Assembly: GCA_947179485.1 (NCBI GenBank)
Contig: OX359245.1
Coordinates: 78,665,067-78,729,066, forward strand
DNA length: 64,000 nt
Origin: Allacma fusca
Taxonomy: Eukaryota; Arthropoda; Collembola; Symphypleona; Sminthuridae
Direction of reading: 5' to 3'
Shown here: one piece after another, positions 49,341 through 61,308 of the stretch
Numbering within the stretch: position 1 is the first letter of the stretch
Layout: every line of letters begins with the position of its first letter
The notes under the pieces: model-generated
Told to the model about the DNA's origin: nothing
Seen by the model: the letters and a program-made list of their open reading frames with translations, nothing else
Database searches by the model: none
Made by a program: the position numbers and the translations under genes

Positions 49341-51829
49341 AGCCCACTTGAGCCTAATTGACAGTCATATTTTATACGTACGTATACATACATAATTACA
49401 TAGACACTCCTTTTTTTTATATAAAAAGCTCTTTGATAGTCTATGAATTGATTGATTTTTCCTCGACTCTCCTCCACGTTCTAACTTTTTTGGGCCATGT
49501 GCTGTTCTCATGCGAATAAATACAATCTCCCATCAACATCAACAGTCGAGCCCGTATTTGAATACTTTTTTTTCACATGGAGTCACAATCCCACTCAAGC
49601 CCCAATGATTTATAAACTGAGAGCATCTGGACCCCAGATATTAAGACAAATACAAAAATAATCAATTACTTCGTACAGTAAAAACCCGCTGGGACGGGAT
49701 CCAATTCTTGTTACAATTTCCTCTCTGCAATTTACAAGGTGACATTCCTATTGTAAAGGCCAAAGGAAAAATTGACCCACACCTAAATATTTGAATTTTT
49801 CTAGTCTCCTAAATTTGTACATGGATTTGTCTACAAATTACGGTCGAAATTTTTTGCAACTTTGTAAAATTTCGACACTTGAGATTTTGTGAAACGTTTC
49901 TCAAAAACACACAATTTTTACGCATGCTAAGAAATTGTCATGGGATTTTGTAAGGGGTTTAAGACTATTATTTGTTTTGCCTAAATACATGTAAAATTTT
50001 TCAGAATTTTGCCGTAATTATACGTCGCTTAATATTTAAGGGACAAAATATATAGACAGGTTTTAGAGGGAACTATTTTGCAAAAGGGGAACCTTTCGAA
50101 TGGGGTTCGACTTTAAAGGCTCATATCGAATCAAACAAGGGTTGTAGATCACACTTCAAATCTGGACAGCATGACTAAATATTGTCCGTGATAGTTTGCT
50201 TTGATTCAAGTAAGGGATTAGTTTCCAAAACAGTGTGACTATTGAATGGGAGTTATGACCTTATGGTGTTATTTTTACTTACAATAACAGTCGTCGTAAT
50301 CGATTAAATACAAGCATCCAAGCCTGCTGGCCCGACCCTCCACGGAACAGAAATTAAAAGCAAGCTGCTCTACTTATTTACTCTCTTCATTGCAAAAGAA
50401 TGACAGTTGAAAAATAACAAACGCCATTAATTATGACAGGATCACTTATAGCAGCATAAAATTGCTTGAACAATTCTGTAAAGTAATTTCTGAAAATATT
50501 TTTGTTAAAATACAAGTCCCAAAAGTAATAATTATTACTGTTGACTGTGTCTCTCTATACAGCTTCACCTACACGGTCTTTCCCTGCTGGGACATTTCCC
50601 TTGGGGCACACTGAGACCTACCGAAACACATTTTACAAATGTCTGCGAAATTATCATAACGACACAAAATTTGCAAGCCTTACGCTGTACTCATTGTCAG
50701 TGAGCAGACTAATGTAATGTCTACGTCTACATAAATAATAAGCAAAATCCCTGGAATAAAACAGAAGCCTCTAGAATAATTCCGCTTTAATTCACTTGGG
50801 ATGTAAAAATAGTTGTAATTAATTTTTTTTATTTAGTTTCAGTTTTCAGTGTTATAGAGTAGAAGCACTGTGGTTGTATGGACTTTATATGGACCGTATA
50901 TAGACTATAGACTATATCTACAGGAGCTGGGAAGGTTTTTAATAAGCCCATTTGGGACAACTGGAAATGTCATCGTTGAAGAGCTTATCGTCTGTGAAGA
51001 GGCAAAATGATCTTGATGCATTCTGGATTGAAAGTAAATAATAATTTCACTAAAGGCAAAGCGGACTGTTTGGAAGAAAAATTAAATGCGAAATGGTCAA
51101 CATTTACATTTGTCAATTAAGTCTGTGTTATGCATTCTAACCCGATATACATATCTACAAATACAGGTGATACTGACAATGCGGGCTGACAATGAGGACG
51201 CGTGAGGCTGAGGCAGGGAGCGGACAAAATCAGTCTTCTCTGAGCTTTCATTCAAACAGCAGCTAAATAGTATTTCTCTTTCTCTTGTTACATTCCATGC
51301 ACAATTTATTCCACTGACAACCATTACATTTCAGGTGTAACACTCAAAATTTCGAAATTTCCCTCAAATTGGTTTCCTGGACAAATTGAGACTCAATTGG
51401 TTTCCTGGTTTCCCCTTAAATGGACTCCTTCTTCCCCCAATGTCCTGTCTTCGGTCTATAAACTCAACCTTTGATTTTTTAAAGATTCGGTAAAATTTCA
51501 ATTTTGACTCGAAAATCAAGTATGAAAATTTTAAATGGGATTTAACCTAGTGAATTTCAATTTCATCATGCCCTTACCTGTAAAGAATTCCGGGGGGACC
51601 TTGACAATTCAATCTATATTCCAAGCATTATACTTGCATGTCTAAGCCTTACTGTATGCTTTACGGGATTGAAATACAATTTTGTGAGCTGGCCCAATGC
51701 CCCAACGCACACAAGGGGGCTTGCTATCTGGTCTAAGTATGAGCAACACTAACTAGTGAACTTTTTTTAATTTTCTTATTTAGCATTGTTTGCCGTTTCA
51801 GGTTACTGGCTTTGGACTAGCTACTGTAA
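49341..51829. other. Intergenic, no gene recognised
   Basis: I see no coding exon, RNA gene or element with defined ends in this AT-rich 2.5 kb. A minus-strand frame at 51097-51324 has no recognisable domain. Confidence 0.5.
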
Positions 51830-52275
51830 TATTGGTCAAAAATGGTTCCGTTGTATCCGGTGGCCAAAATTGGTCAGTTTCGTGGTAAAAAATTGGACAA
51901 TGCTGGGCACAAGTGATTCCATGGTCAGAGATTAGTCAATATTGATCATAAATATTTCGATGGTTACAGATTATTCAATATTGGTTATAAATATTTTCAT
52001 GGTCACAGATTATTCGATATTGGTTATAAATATTATCATGGTCACAGATTAGTCAATACTGGTCATAATTATACTTCCGGGGTCACAGATTAGTCAACAT
52101 TGGTCACATGGGATTTTGAGGTCACACTTTGCCCAATGTTTGTCACAAGTGGTTCCGTGCTCACAGACTGGCCTATGTTGGTCCCGATTTGTATAATTTT
52201 TACGAATTAGTTAATAGTATTGGTCACAAATTTCAAGGCAAAATATTAGCCAACGTTTGTCATAAGTGATTGGCC
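51830..52275. repeat. Minisatellite, 39-bp unit, about 11 degenerate copies
   Basis: The core copies (51925-52080) repeat a 39-bp unit with landmarks GGTCACAGATTA, TCAATATTGGT and ATAAATATT. Copies decay toward both sides, where TTGGTCAC and GGTTCCG still recur with variable spacing. It is non-coding. Confidence 0.85.
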
Positions 52276-52415
52276 AGCGTCAATTGAACGTGAGTTTGCA
52301 GACGGAAGACATGACATTAGGGGGTGGGGTACCTGGGATTCGAGGAAATCAATTTTGTGGGAATTTTTAAAATTCCTAATGCTACACCTGAAATGTACTG
52401 CTTGTGAGTTTCAAT

Positions 52416-52690
52416 CGTACTTACTGTTAGTTGTCATCTTGAAAGCCTGTATATACGTAAATATGCATTTAAATACACTCAGTCTGTAACAGACCATAAC
52501 CTCCTCGCAGCCCAGGATATTATTGTTCGTCACCTCCATGACCTGGTGGAGACTCCCATTGACATCAATATCCGGTCCGAAGATCTTCCAAGGTCCACCT
52601 GAAAACATCCCGGAACACTGGCCCAACATGCCGTTGTCACTAAAATCAGAACGGTCTACGTCCATCACCATCACTATGGACGTAGTTCAT
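52416..52690 (-). other. Possible isolated coding exon of unknown gene
   Basis: A patch noticeably richer in G and C than its surroundings has an open minus-strand frame reading MDVDRSDFSDNGMLGQCSG, then SGGPWKIFGPDID and NGSLHQVMEVTNNN. It runs up to a consensus-like donor ACA/GTAAGT near 52428. The plus strand is also open over much of it. I recognise no family and found no partner exons, so it may be a relic or chance. Confidence 0.25.
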
Positions 52691-53555
52691 TTTGCTTTTA
52701 GTAAAAACTGCATGGAGACCATTTCACTTCCAGGATGGCTTGCAAGTTAAGTAAGTGTATATATATAGATATTAAATATGTGGGAAAACAGAAACAACAG
52801 GAGAACTACCCGATATTTTTTGGAAGAAGGATCCATAAGCATATAAATCAAAAATTGAGCTATACATACAGTGTGCAACGTAAAGATACCAGTCTGTCGC
52901 CCACATATTTTTCAGAAATAGTATACTGTCTTGAGGGAACAGGATACGCAGATCCCCGAGTAAAAACCCCTACTATTGGCTGAACCACGCGTACAAAGAT
53001 GAGATTTTGATTATGTTTCGAATGTCATCCTGGGCAAGTGTGATATTCATAAGAGTTATATAATTTGCTAATTTTTATGATTTAAATATTTATTTATATC
53101 AAGGGTCATCCACGTTAAGTTCCTACAAATGCGTCATATGGGTCGAGGTTGAATAGCAATCCAGGACATATTATAATTATTAATTTCTATAACATGGGCA
53201 ATAATTATTGTTTTCTGCTGAAATTTATTTCCCTACAGTACGCGTCCAAAAATTCTGCATAATATGGGCAGAGATTTTGGACATTGCTGGCCGGGAAAAA
53301 TAGCGGCATTTTCAAAACAGGCATTCAAAGTGAGGACGAAATTTGATGGCCACTATACTTAACTTCGACATTTTTTGTTCCCAGTATAAAAGTTACAATT
53401 AATGTTATTTATTAACTTCCTGAATAATATTATTAATAATAGGAAAGATCTCACAACAAAATAAAAACAAAACAAATTTGATCAAAAAGAACGATTTTTT
53501 TACACTACACACGAAATAATTTACAGCTCTTGTACAAGATATCCTAGTCTTGATG

Positions 53556-56500
53556 TCATCCATAGAGTCGGTAGGGTATGAAATTTCGGAAGCCCCCATA
53601 CCAGAATGGTAACTGGTCCTGGGGGAATCTCCGGAGTAAAATCGGCAACCACTTGGACTTGTTCGTTCCCAGAACTTCCACTCGCTCCATCTCCCTTCCC
53701 AAGATGGGTCTCAGCATGTTAATTAGCCTCTCCGCCACGAAATTAACTATGAGGATCAAACAGAATTTATGTCATTTAAAATAATAATAAATTATTATAA
53801 TTATTATTTTTTTTAACATTACGCTAAACGGGAAGCTTTAGTCAGAATTGTGTCCAAATTTGCAAAGACAGTTTCTCATCAGGGACAATGTCATGATAAT
53901 TATTTTTAGTCACCGACCCTTTTCTAAACAGCTCTTGAAAATTTAAAATTCTAGACAATTCTCCCTAATTTCTCTTCCTGTTTAGAAAAAATTTCCCTTC
54001 GAGGGAGTAAATTGGCATTCCAATAAAAACAGTTAATTTCTTTTGGTCTTCGAAGGAAAAATTAACACTATGGAAATTGAAAGTTCTTCAAAGTATTTCT
54101 CGCTTGACAGAGACTTCTTTAAAGGGGTACTAATTACAGGATGTCAGGAGATCTCTAATAAGTAGAGAAATGAATCAAATGTGACCAAAGGGTTTTTCTC
54201 TATATAGCTTGTCTTTAAGTATATAAATAGAGAAAATGTTATTGCTATAATGAAGGCCTCTTGAAGCGATAATTCCCTGAGCTTGTGGGAATTCTCAAGG
54301 GATAAATTGTTAGTAATGAAAACACACATTTTAATGTACACACACACGCTCATTGTCCCAGGGCTTTATGCGTTTTCGTATACGTCAAAGAGTAGATAAT
54401 AATTGGGGATACAAATAGAGATCCATAAGTAAAAATGACATGTGCAAATAAATGTTGGGGTGTAATGATATAAGTATAGGGGACGTATAGTAAAGTAGTA
54501 AAAAGGATGAAGGAACCCATACGTAGGAGTTTTTAGAACGGAACGATAACAACACATGAGATTTCTCTTTCTCTATTGACATTCAGTCTATCACACGCAT
54601 CGTCACACGTTCATGTACAGTGACTTACCATTTATGCAGTAGCCATTGTTAAGGAGCTGCATTGCATCCCTCAGTTCTCTCGCTCTCTTCAGGATGTACG
54701 ACATGGCTACAAAAAAAAATCCCAAGTTCAGCTTGTTCCATAATTGCATATATAATTTTATCTTCATCAGATATACTCTCCCTGCGTTTTCATTTTCCTT
54801 GAGCAAAGGTGTACCTCCAAAATTGCCTACCATATAGTCTTCTGTTTTCTTTTTACGCATACCAGTGGAGGAGAATGTGAATTTTAAACTGGGTACTTTC
54901 CATTTCTACGCAAAATTGTAGGAAATTTTCTGCTATGTCTCACCAGCCCTATATTCATGACAAGGCCTCAATTTGTTTTCCCAGGAAAATGTTGTAAATT
55001 TTATGGGAAAAATTTGTAAAAAAATGAACCTGCACTACAACGGGATTATTATTTCAATTATTCCTGGACAGTTGCTCAATTCGGGAACGATTTTCTAATG
55101 TAATAAAAATTTTGTTTGAAATTTAAAGGAATAAAAATTTGTCAAATTTCCGGGCGGTTTCTTTGCTGTCTTATTTTTCTAAAAAGGCTTTTTGACCCCT
55201 GGTGAGGCATATTGTAAGTCATAGTTTGCTTGTCATGAGAGATTTTATGGAAGACCACTTTTTGGACTCTTCAGGGAAGAGCCGTATTCTCTAATAACGC
55301 AATTTCTTATTGCGCCAGTCTCTCAATGTATTAAAATATGGGACATTTAACTCTATTGGAAATTGAGGCCCAAAAATATTTAAAACCAAAAATATGGTTC
55401 ATTTTTAATTTTTTAGTTTGTAGACACTACCAGATAAAATTGCTGTATATATATACTCCTAACGGAACGTTTCGTTCGTTTGATTCGTTCTATAAAAGTA
55501 CCCTATTCTCAGAAATTTGTGTACAAGGGATTTGCATATCCGTATAATTGCATAAGAATTTCCCAATGAGGAAGCGCTATGTTAGGGAAGGTCAGCATTT
55601 ATTTCCTAGAACGTTAGCTTCACTTTCATAACCTCAAATGAAGGTGAAGGCTCTGGCGTTAATAATTAAATTAATAGGCTCGAAGGACCAATTACTAGGC
55701 TAGACGCCCACGTTTGCTCAACCCTTGATCTTGAAATGATTATTGTAATAGAGGAGGAATAAGAGAGGTCCCGTACTTGCAAGGGAATTGAGTTGATGGA
55801 GAGAGTAACAGTCAAAGTCAGAGATCCCCATCACTTCCCAAACAGGGTTTTCCGGTGTGGAGCGCAGCGTCGTGCTGTTTATCACCCTGTACACAGCTTG
55901 ACTAATGTACTTATCAAAATCCCTCAGGGGTTGTCCACCACCTTCCACAATCTTCCGAACGTCCCATTTCCCGAATTCCACCACCCAAACTAAACACAAT
56001 AATAAAATAACGATAATAATAACAAAAATAATAGGAGCATTCAGCCCATTCCAGATCCCACAAACGGTGTACTCCAACTCTAAACATTTTTTAAAATAAG
56101 TTATTTTTCAAGTAATTAATTCAAATAAGCAAAAATACATTGAACTTAAGGCATCATAAGCTCTAGATGAGAACATTTTCTCTATACATTAAAATATTAA
56201 AACATTTTACAAAATTTAAATTTCCCTCCGTTTTAAAAACATGGAATTACAAAAGTCCCATTTTGAAAATATATCCGTACAATTATTCTTACTAAGTAAG
56301 AGAGCCCAAAAATGAAGGAAACTCTTGGGAAAAATTCAAATTGAAATATTGCCTAATAACGTATGTATGTCCAAATTTGGCAGAAGGGAAAATTTGAGGG
56401 AAACCCGAAATGAATTGAAATGATAAATGTTAAAAATGAGGAAACAGTAAAAATAAGGGAAAACTTGTATCCCAACAAAAGTAAAAGTTGACAGTCAGAT

Positions 56501-57362
56501 AAGCTCAACAATAACAAACAAATCTTGACTGACCACAAAAACCAGGACAAGGAAAAGTTGACAGAGAGTCAAAATCCGCAAAAACATAAAAATCTTGAAC
56601 AATAACAAAAAAGCAAGGACAGGTAAAAGTTGACAATGACTAAATGTCACAGAAAAAAAAATTATCAAAGTCATGAGCAACAATAAGGAAAAACAATTCT
56701 AAAAACACAAAAACATATATTTTGCAGGAGCGAAAATAACATTCATCTGATAATTCAAGCCAACACAGGCTCAAAAGAAGGAAATAAGGAATTATTGCTC
56801 TCCAAAACAGGAATATTAATGAAACAGTAAATAACAGATAAGCAGCTAGAAAGGAGGCTGTACAATAAAATTTAGTCCAAATATACTTCACAAAATTGTA
56901 AGAAAACACCAAAACAATATTAGACAAAAAAGGACGCAAGAAGTTTGAATAAAAAAATGCAAAAAGAAAAACAGCATGAGTCACTCAAATGCTTATAACC
57001 ATACTGGGACGATTGTCATAGTCAAAGCCACTTAGATAGTAACGGTAGTTGTTTTGAATATAAGGCGGGGCTTCCCAAGTGTCCAAATCCCCTCGAAATA
57101 GACCCTGAAAATTTACCAAAAAAAATAATTTGAAAACAATTATAAATTTTTTTAAAAACAACAAAATGACAAAATTGTAGGAACCCAAATTTAGAACGTC
57201 AAATTTTGTTTTGAATAAAAAAAAATTTATGCACAATTTTGTTTATGTAAAGAAATTGACCTTAAGTGACGGGATGCGGTCCTCAATTCGCCCCAAAACG
57301 TCCGAAGTGCCCCAATGAGCCAGGAATAGAAAGGTGCAAAATTTCCCCAAGGCACTCATCAT
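53556..57362 (-). CDS. Secreted CRAL-TRIO (Sec14-like) protein, paralogue B, 5 exons, 227 aa
   Basis: Exons: 57362-57261, 57104-57005, 55989-55777, 54706-54629 and 53746-53556, in phase 0-1-1-1. The N-terminus is a signal-peptide-like hydrophobic segment (GKFCTFLFLA). It is followed by a compact CRAL-TRIO lipid-binding domain: YYLSGFDYDNRP, WVVEFGKWDVR, ILKRARELRDAMQLLNNGY, VAERLINMLRPILG and PQDQLPFWYGG. Cytosolic Sec14-like proteins usually have a CRAL-TRIO-N helical domain before and often a GOLD domain after; both are absent here. The role is inferred as binding a hydrophobic ligand outside the cell or in the ER lumen. The last four exons match those of paralogue A exactly in length (100, 213, 78, 191). 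Start M57362 or M57359 is equally possible. Confidence 0.85.
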
Positions 57363-58271
57363 AGTCCGTGGAGAGTTCAAAGCTTTGGTCACACTTTTGT
57401 TAAAAATGGCACTAGATCCGAGTAGAGGACGGAGACCGCAAATATCTGACAGGAGGTCCCGCCGGTACAGAACCCATAGCTGATTGGCAGTCGCTGAGAC
57501 TCGGAAAAATTGTGTCACTTTTTTTTTGACTCTCAAAAAAAAATTTCCTTTACCCACAAGATTTTTCCTTCCCTTAATATGCTCTGCCTGTGTACACTGG
57601 TACTGGGCCAAACAGGAGTTAATTTATTAGTGTGAGTGGGATGTATGACAAGAAATATACTTTTTGATAATAATTGGGATCCTATGAGAGGAGCCCTTTC
57701 ACAAATCGTATGGGTTCCGTTGGGTCCAATTGACAACTAACTGTGAGTACGATATTGAGGGAGATTGGACTGCCCTATTGTGAGTGTACACACACAATAT
57801 ACTGAATATACTGTAAAAAGTAAGTAAATCCATCCACACGGACTCTCTCCTCTCTTGAGGTTCTCAACCCTTTCCTTTCTTATGGGCTGATTCCCTGGCC
57901 GTAAAATAATTGTGAAAAGGCAAGAAAATCCCTCGTCTCATCTCCCATCTCTACATCTACATCTACACACACACTCCTGGCTTTCCTTACAATATGTCTC
58001 ATTTTGGCAGGCTAAAGCGTCACTACGGATGTATATCTATATAGGGGACTCAACAACATAGAGGAAAAAATTCAAAGGATAGAAGGTCCAACTGTGAAAA
58101 CACATTCATTTGGAAAAAATAGGAAGGTCCTTGAAAACATTGTCATCCCCTAAAAAGATACCTAAAGATTATTAGAGATTTTTCTTAAAATTCAGAAAAA
58201 AATTACATTTCTCAATTAATGACTTGAAAGGACATTCATCAGAAACTATTGTTTCTTTAATTATCTGGTTC
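57363..58271. other. Upstream flank of paralogue B, no gene recognised
   Basis: The open frame of exon 1 continues upstream to 57611 and another frame to 57736, but neither adds recognisable domain sequence, and an in-frame start directly before the signal peptide is more likely. The promoter and 5' untranslated region should be here. Confidence 0.45.
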
Positions 58272-58950
58272 TAATTTCTCAACGCCGAATTCGGGTTATA
58301 AATTTTCAACGGCTAAACTATGTTAATAAATTTTCAACATCAAAATTTTGGTAATGATTTCTCAACGGCAAAATTCTGGCTATAAATTTTCAACGGTAAA
58401 TTTCTGGCTATAAATTTTCAACGGTAAAATTCTGGATATAAATTTTCAACGGTAAAATTCTAGCTATAAATTTTCAACGGCAAAATTCTGGATATACATT
58501 TTCAACGGCAAAATTCTAACTACAAATTTTCAACGGCAAAATTCTAACTACAAATTTTCAACGGCAAAATTCTAACTACAAATTTTCAACGGCAAAATTC
58601 TAACTACAAATTTTCAACGGCAAAATTCTGTTAATAAATTTTCAACAGCAAAATTCTGGTACATAATACTTTTTCAACGGCAAAATTCTGGTAATAATTA
58701 TTCAACATCGAAATTCTGGTAATAATTTTTCAACACCAAAATTCTGGTGTAATTTTGCAACACCAAAATTCTGGTGTAATTTTCCAACACCAAAATTCTG
58801 GTGTAATTTTTCAATGGAAAAATTTGGGTAAAATTTTTCAATGACGAAACTCTGGTGTAATTTTCCAACGCCAAAATTCTGATGTAATGTTTCAATGGCA
58901 AAATTCTGATGTAATGTTTCAATGACAAAATTTTGGTGTAATTTTTGAAA
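58272..58950. repeat. Minisatellite, about 29-bp unit, roughly 23 copies
   Basis: The unit is close to TTTTCAACGGCAAAATTCTG followed by GCTATAAA or similar. Copies in the centre (58500-58620) are nearly identical; those on the right switch to a CAACACCAAAATTCTGGTGT variant. Minus-strand frames through it translate as a repeated HQNFGVGKL-type peptide, an artefact of a unit length sometimes divisible by three. Confidence 0.93.
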
Positions 58951-60058
58951 TTTGGCAAGAAAATAAAATGTAAATACTACAAGAAAAATCATTTCTTTCA
59001 TGTTGTGGCGTACACAGGGGTGACGTGAGACTTATGAGGGAAATTTCTTTTTATTACTTCCAAAATTTGAGTAATTTTTACCAAGAAAATAAAAAGGGAA
59101 ATAAAAAGAAAATACATGGGCATTTATTTTATTTTTGGAAAAGTCTTGGCATATACACTGGGGTGAGTTGAGACATGTTTTGGACCCAGTACCTATAGGA
59201 TGTGGATGGTTGGAGTGTACAGTTAGACAGCGGGGAGTAAATACTAAATACAGTTGTCAATGCGTTGGGCTTCCGTTGGGAGAGTGATTCATATACTTAT
59301 GCAAATCAAGTTTTGACGCTCAGAATCGAGGACAAGTTCTCCACACGTTCACATTCACATTGAATTATGGATACACAGTGACGTTCAAGTATACATGATT
59401 ACTCCACGTATGTACATGTCGTTAAGCACAGACAGAAGAAGAGAAGAGCCGGCACTAATAATCATAGACCACAGGACGGTGAACAATGGAATGGAAAAGG
59501 CCGGAATTGAACTTGAAAGTGAATTCTACATATATACTCACACACACGTTCATTTTTCTGTATGTCTCCGTATCTATGTATGTACATATGTACATGAATG
59601 GAAACAGTTCCGACTCTGTAAGGTCATTAACTGCTATTTTCATGCGTATGTGCTAAAGATGGAGGGAAAAGTGTAAAAGCGAGGGATGTCTAATTACGAG
59701 GCAAATAAGGATTTCTTACGAGCAGTACTTATTTACTTACAGCAGACATGCATCCTCGTCGCTGCCAGACAAAAATATTTATCTTTTTTTCTTGTCAGTA
59801 AGTACTTACATGAGACTAACGGAAATTAGCCTAGATTAAGCGTAGAAACGTCCCGAAAATCCCTCCAATCTTCTATATTTCAACACAGACGACTCTCTCT
59901 GGTCTTTATACACGAGATCTCCCAATTTTGATAATAAAAATTTTACTCTCGTATTTCAGCACTTACATTAAGTACCTACATATGAGAAAGGAAAAACAGA
60001 GGAAGTAATGAATGGGAATGCACACGATTTTTTTACCTTGTCCTTTAAAACATTTGAG
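58951..60058. other. Intergenic, weak duplication, no gene recognised
   Basis: Two diverged copies of a segment with AAGAAAATAAAA and ACACxGGGGTGA-GTGAGAC landmarks occur at about 58955-59030 and 59085-59175. The frames at 59395-59676 on both strands show no domain. Confidence 0.45.
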
Positions 60059-60533
60059 TCCCCCAGTTTGTAGGAAATTTAGTTCTACATTTACTAAAAT
60101 TTACTTCATTGACCCAGGTCAATATTTGCGGCCACAGGGTCAAGGAACGTAAAGCAAAGTGGGTATTATGTTCCTACACAGGGGAAGATTCTGACATGCG
60201 TTTTAGTTCCCTGGAAAATCCACAAAATTTCCCGCCCACAAACTTTTGTCAAAACATTTTCTAGAAAAATTTCCTGCGAGAATAAAAAAAATAAGAAAAA
60301 TTTACATATGAAAAAATCTCGTTTCTGGAAAATCCACAACATTTCCCGCCCACAAACTTAAGTCAAAACATTTTCTAGAAAAATTTTCTGCGAGAGTAAA
60401 AAAAATTAAGAAAAATTTTCATTCTGAAAAAATTACTTGACGTTTCTTGACCCCGTGATCTCAAATATTGACCCAGGTTAATGAAGCAAATTTTAGAACA
60501 TCTGGAACTAAATTTGCTACAAACTATGGGGGA
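60059..60533. mobile_element. 475-bp element with about 110-bp terminal inverted repeats and internal 114-bp tandem copy
   Basis: The left arm (60059-60160) matches the complement of the right arm (60436-60533) over nearly its whole length. It starts TCCCCCAGTTTGTAG and shares AAATTTAGTTC, CTTCATT, CAATATTTG and GGGTCAAG at about 80% identity. The centre holds two copies of a 114-bp unit (60211-60324 and 60325-60432). Long arms and no coding sequence mark a fold-back type MITE. The flanking 8-mers agree at only 5 positions. Confidence 0.78.
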
Positions 60534-61308
60534 ATTCAATATTTTTTGAGCCATACATTCACCTGTGTGGGCCGGAAATGCGTACGATCACTCTGTACTG
60601 TTAATATTTATTTAAGAATTCAGACTAAGTTCTTTCAGTCATTAAGTTTCACATTCTAAATGTACCTCTGAAAGGCAAAAAAAATGTGATAACAGTTTCG
60701 GTGGAATAAATCACACATGATGTATTGCTTATCAGCACAAAAAAAAAAACAAAAACAAACCAAGCCTAAGTTTATAAGCATAAGCATTGGAGTAGTTTGA
60801 TTGCTGCTATCAATTTTATGATTACCCTTTGTGATGCAGATGATTATTCCTTTGAAATGAATCTCTAACAATAATGTAATTTTTGCGTAGGGTGGAAGAT
60901 ATGTATTTTTTGTAACCGCATCATTTCATCTTGTAATCCTTTTCCCTGCTAAAAGCAGAACGCGTGAACACAATTTCATTTGATTATTTATTTATTTGCT
61001 GTCAAAGCATATATATTTGGAGCACTTTCACAATGTATACAGTCAACTCGAAGTATGAGGACTCCCTGTAAAGGCATATGGAGGTTCTCCCGAGATAATT
61101 ATTGTTAAATTAATACCCTCTATCATTATTATTGTATCCTTTACTTCTATACTTCGTCCATTCATCATGTCCCTACTGAACTTTTACTTTATCTTTTGTG
61201 AATACAGTCATAATTAGCATTGATATATAATAGTAACGTACACAATTAGGATACAATTCAGACTACACCCTATTATTAGATTAGCTTTCTTCCAATTTTT
61301 CTCTTTTA
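60534..61308. other. Intergenic 3' flank of paralogue A, no gene recognised
   Basis: No coding exon or repeat with clear ends. On the minus strand an AATAAA overlaps the stop codon of paralogue A itself (61305-61310), so the functional poly(A) signal may lie further into this stretch. Confidence 0.5.

Noticed and set aside
58272..58950. CRISPR-like array
   Set aside because: The repeats are directly adjacent with no unique spacers, they drift gradually, and the genome is eukaryotic. It is a minisatellite.
58698..59001. Minus-strand frames coding for repeated HQNFGVGKL-like peptides
   Set aside because: They are translations of the 29-bp minisatellite, open in two frames at once, without a start context or any family resemblance.
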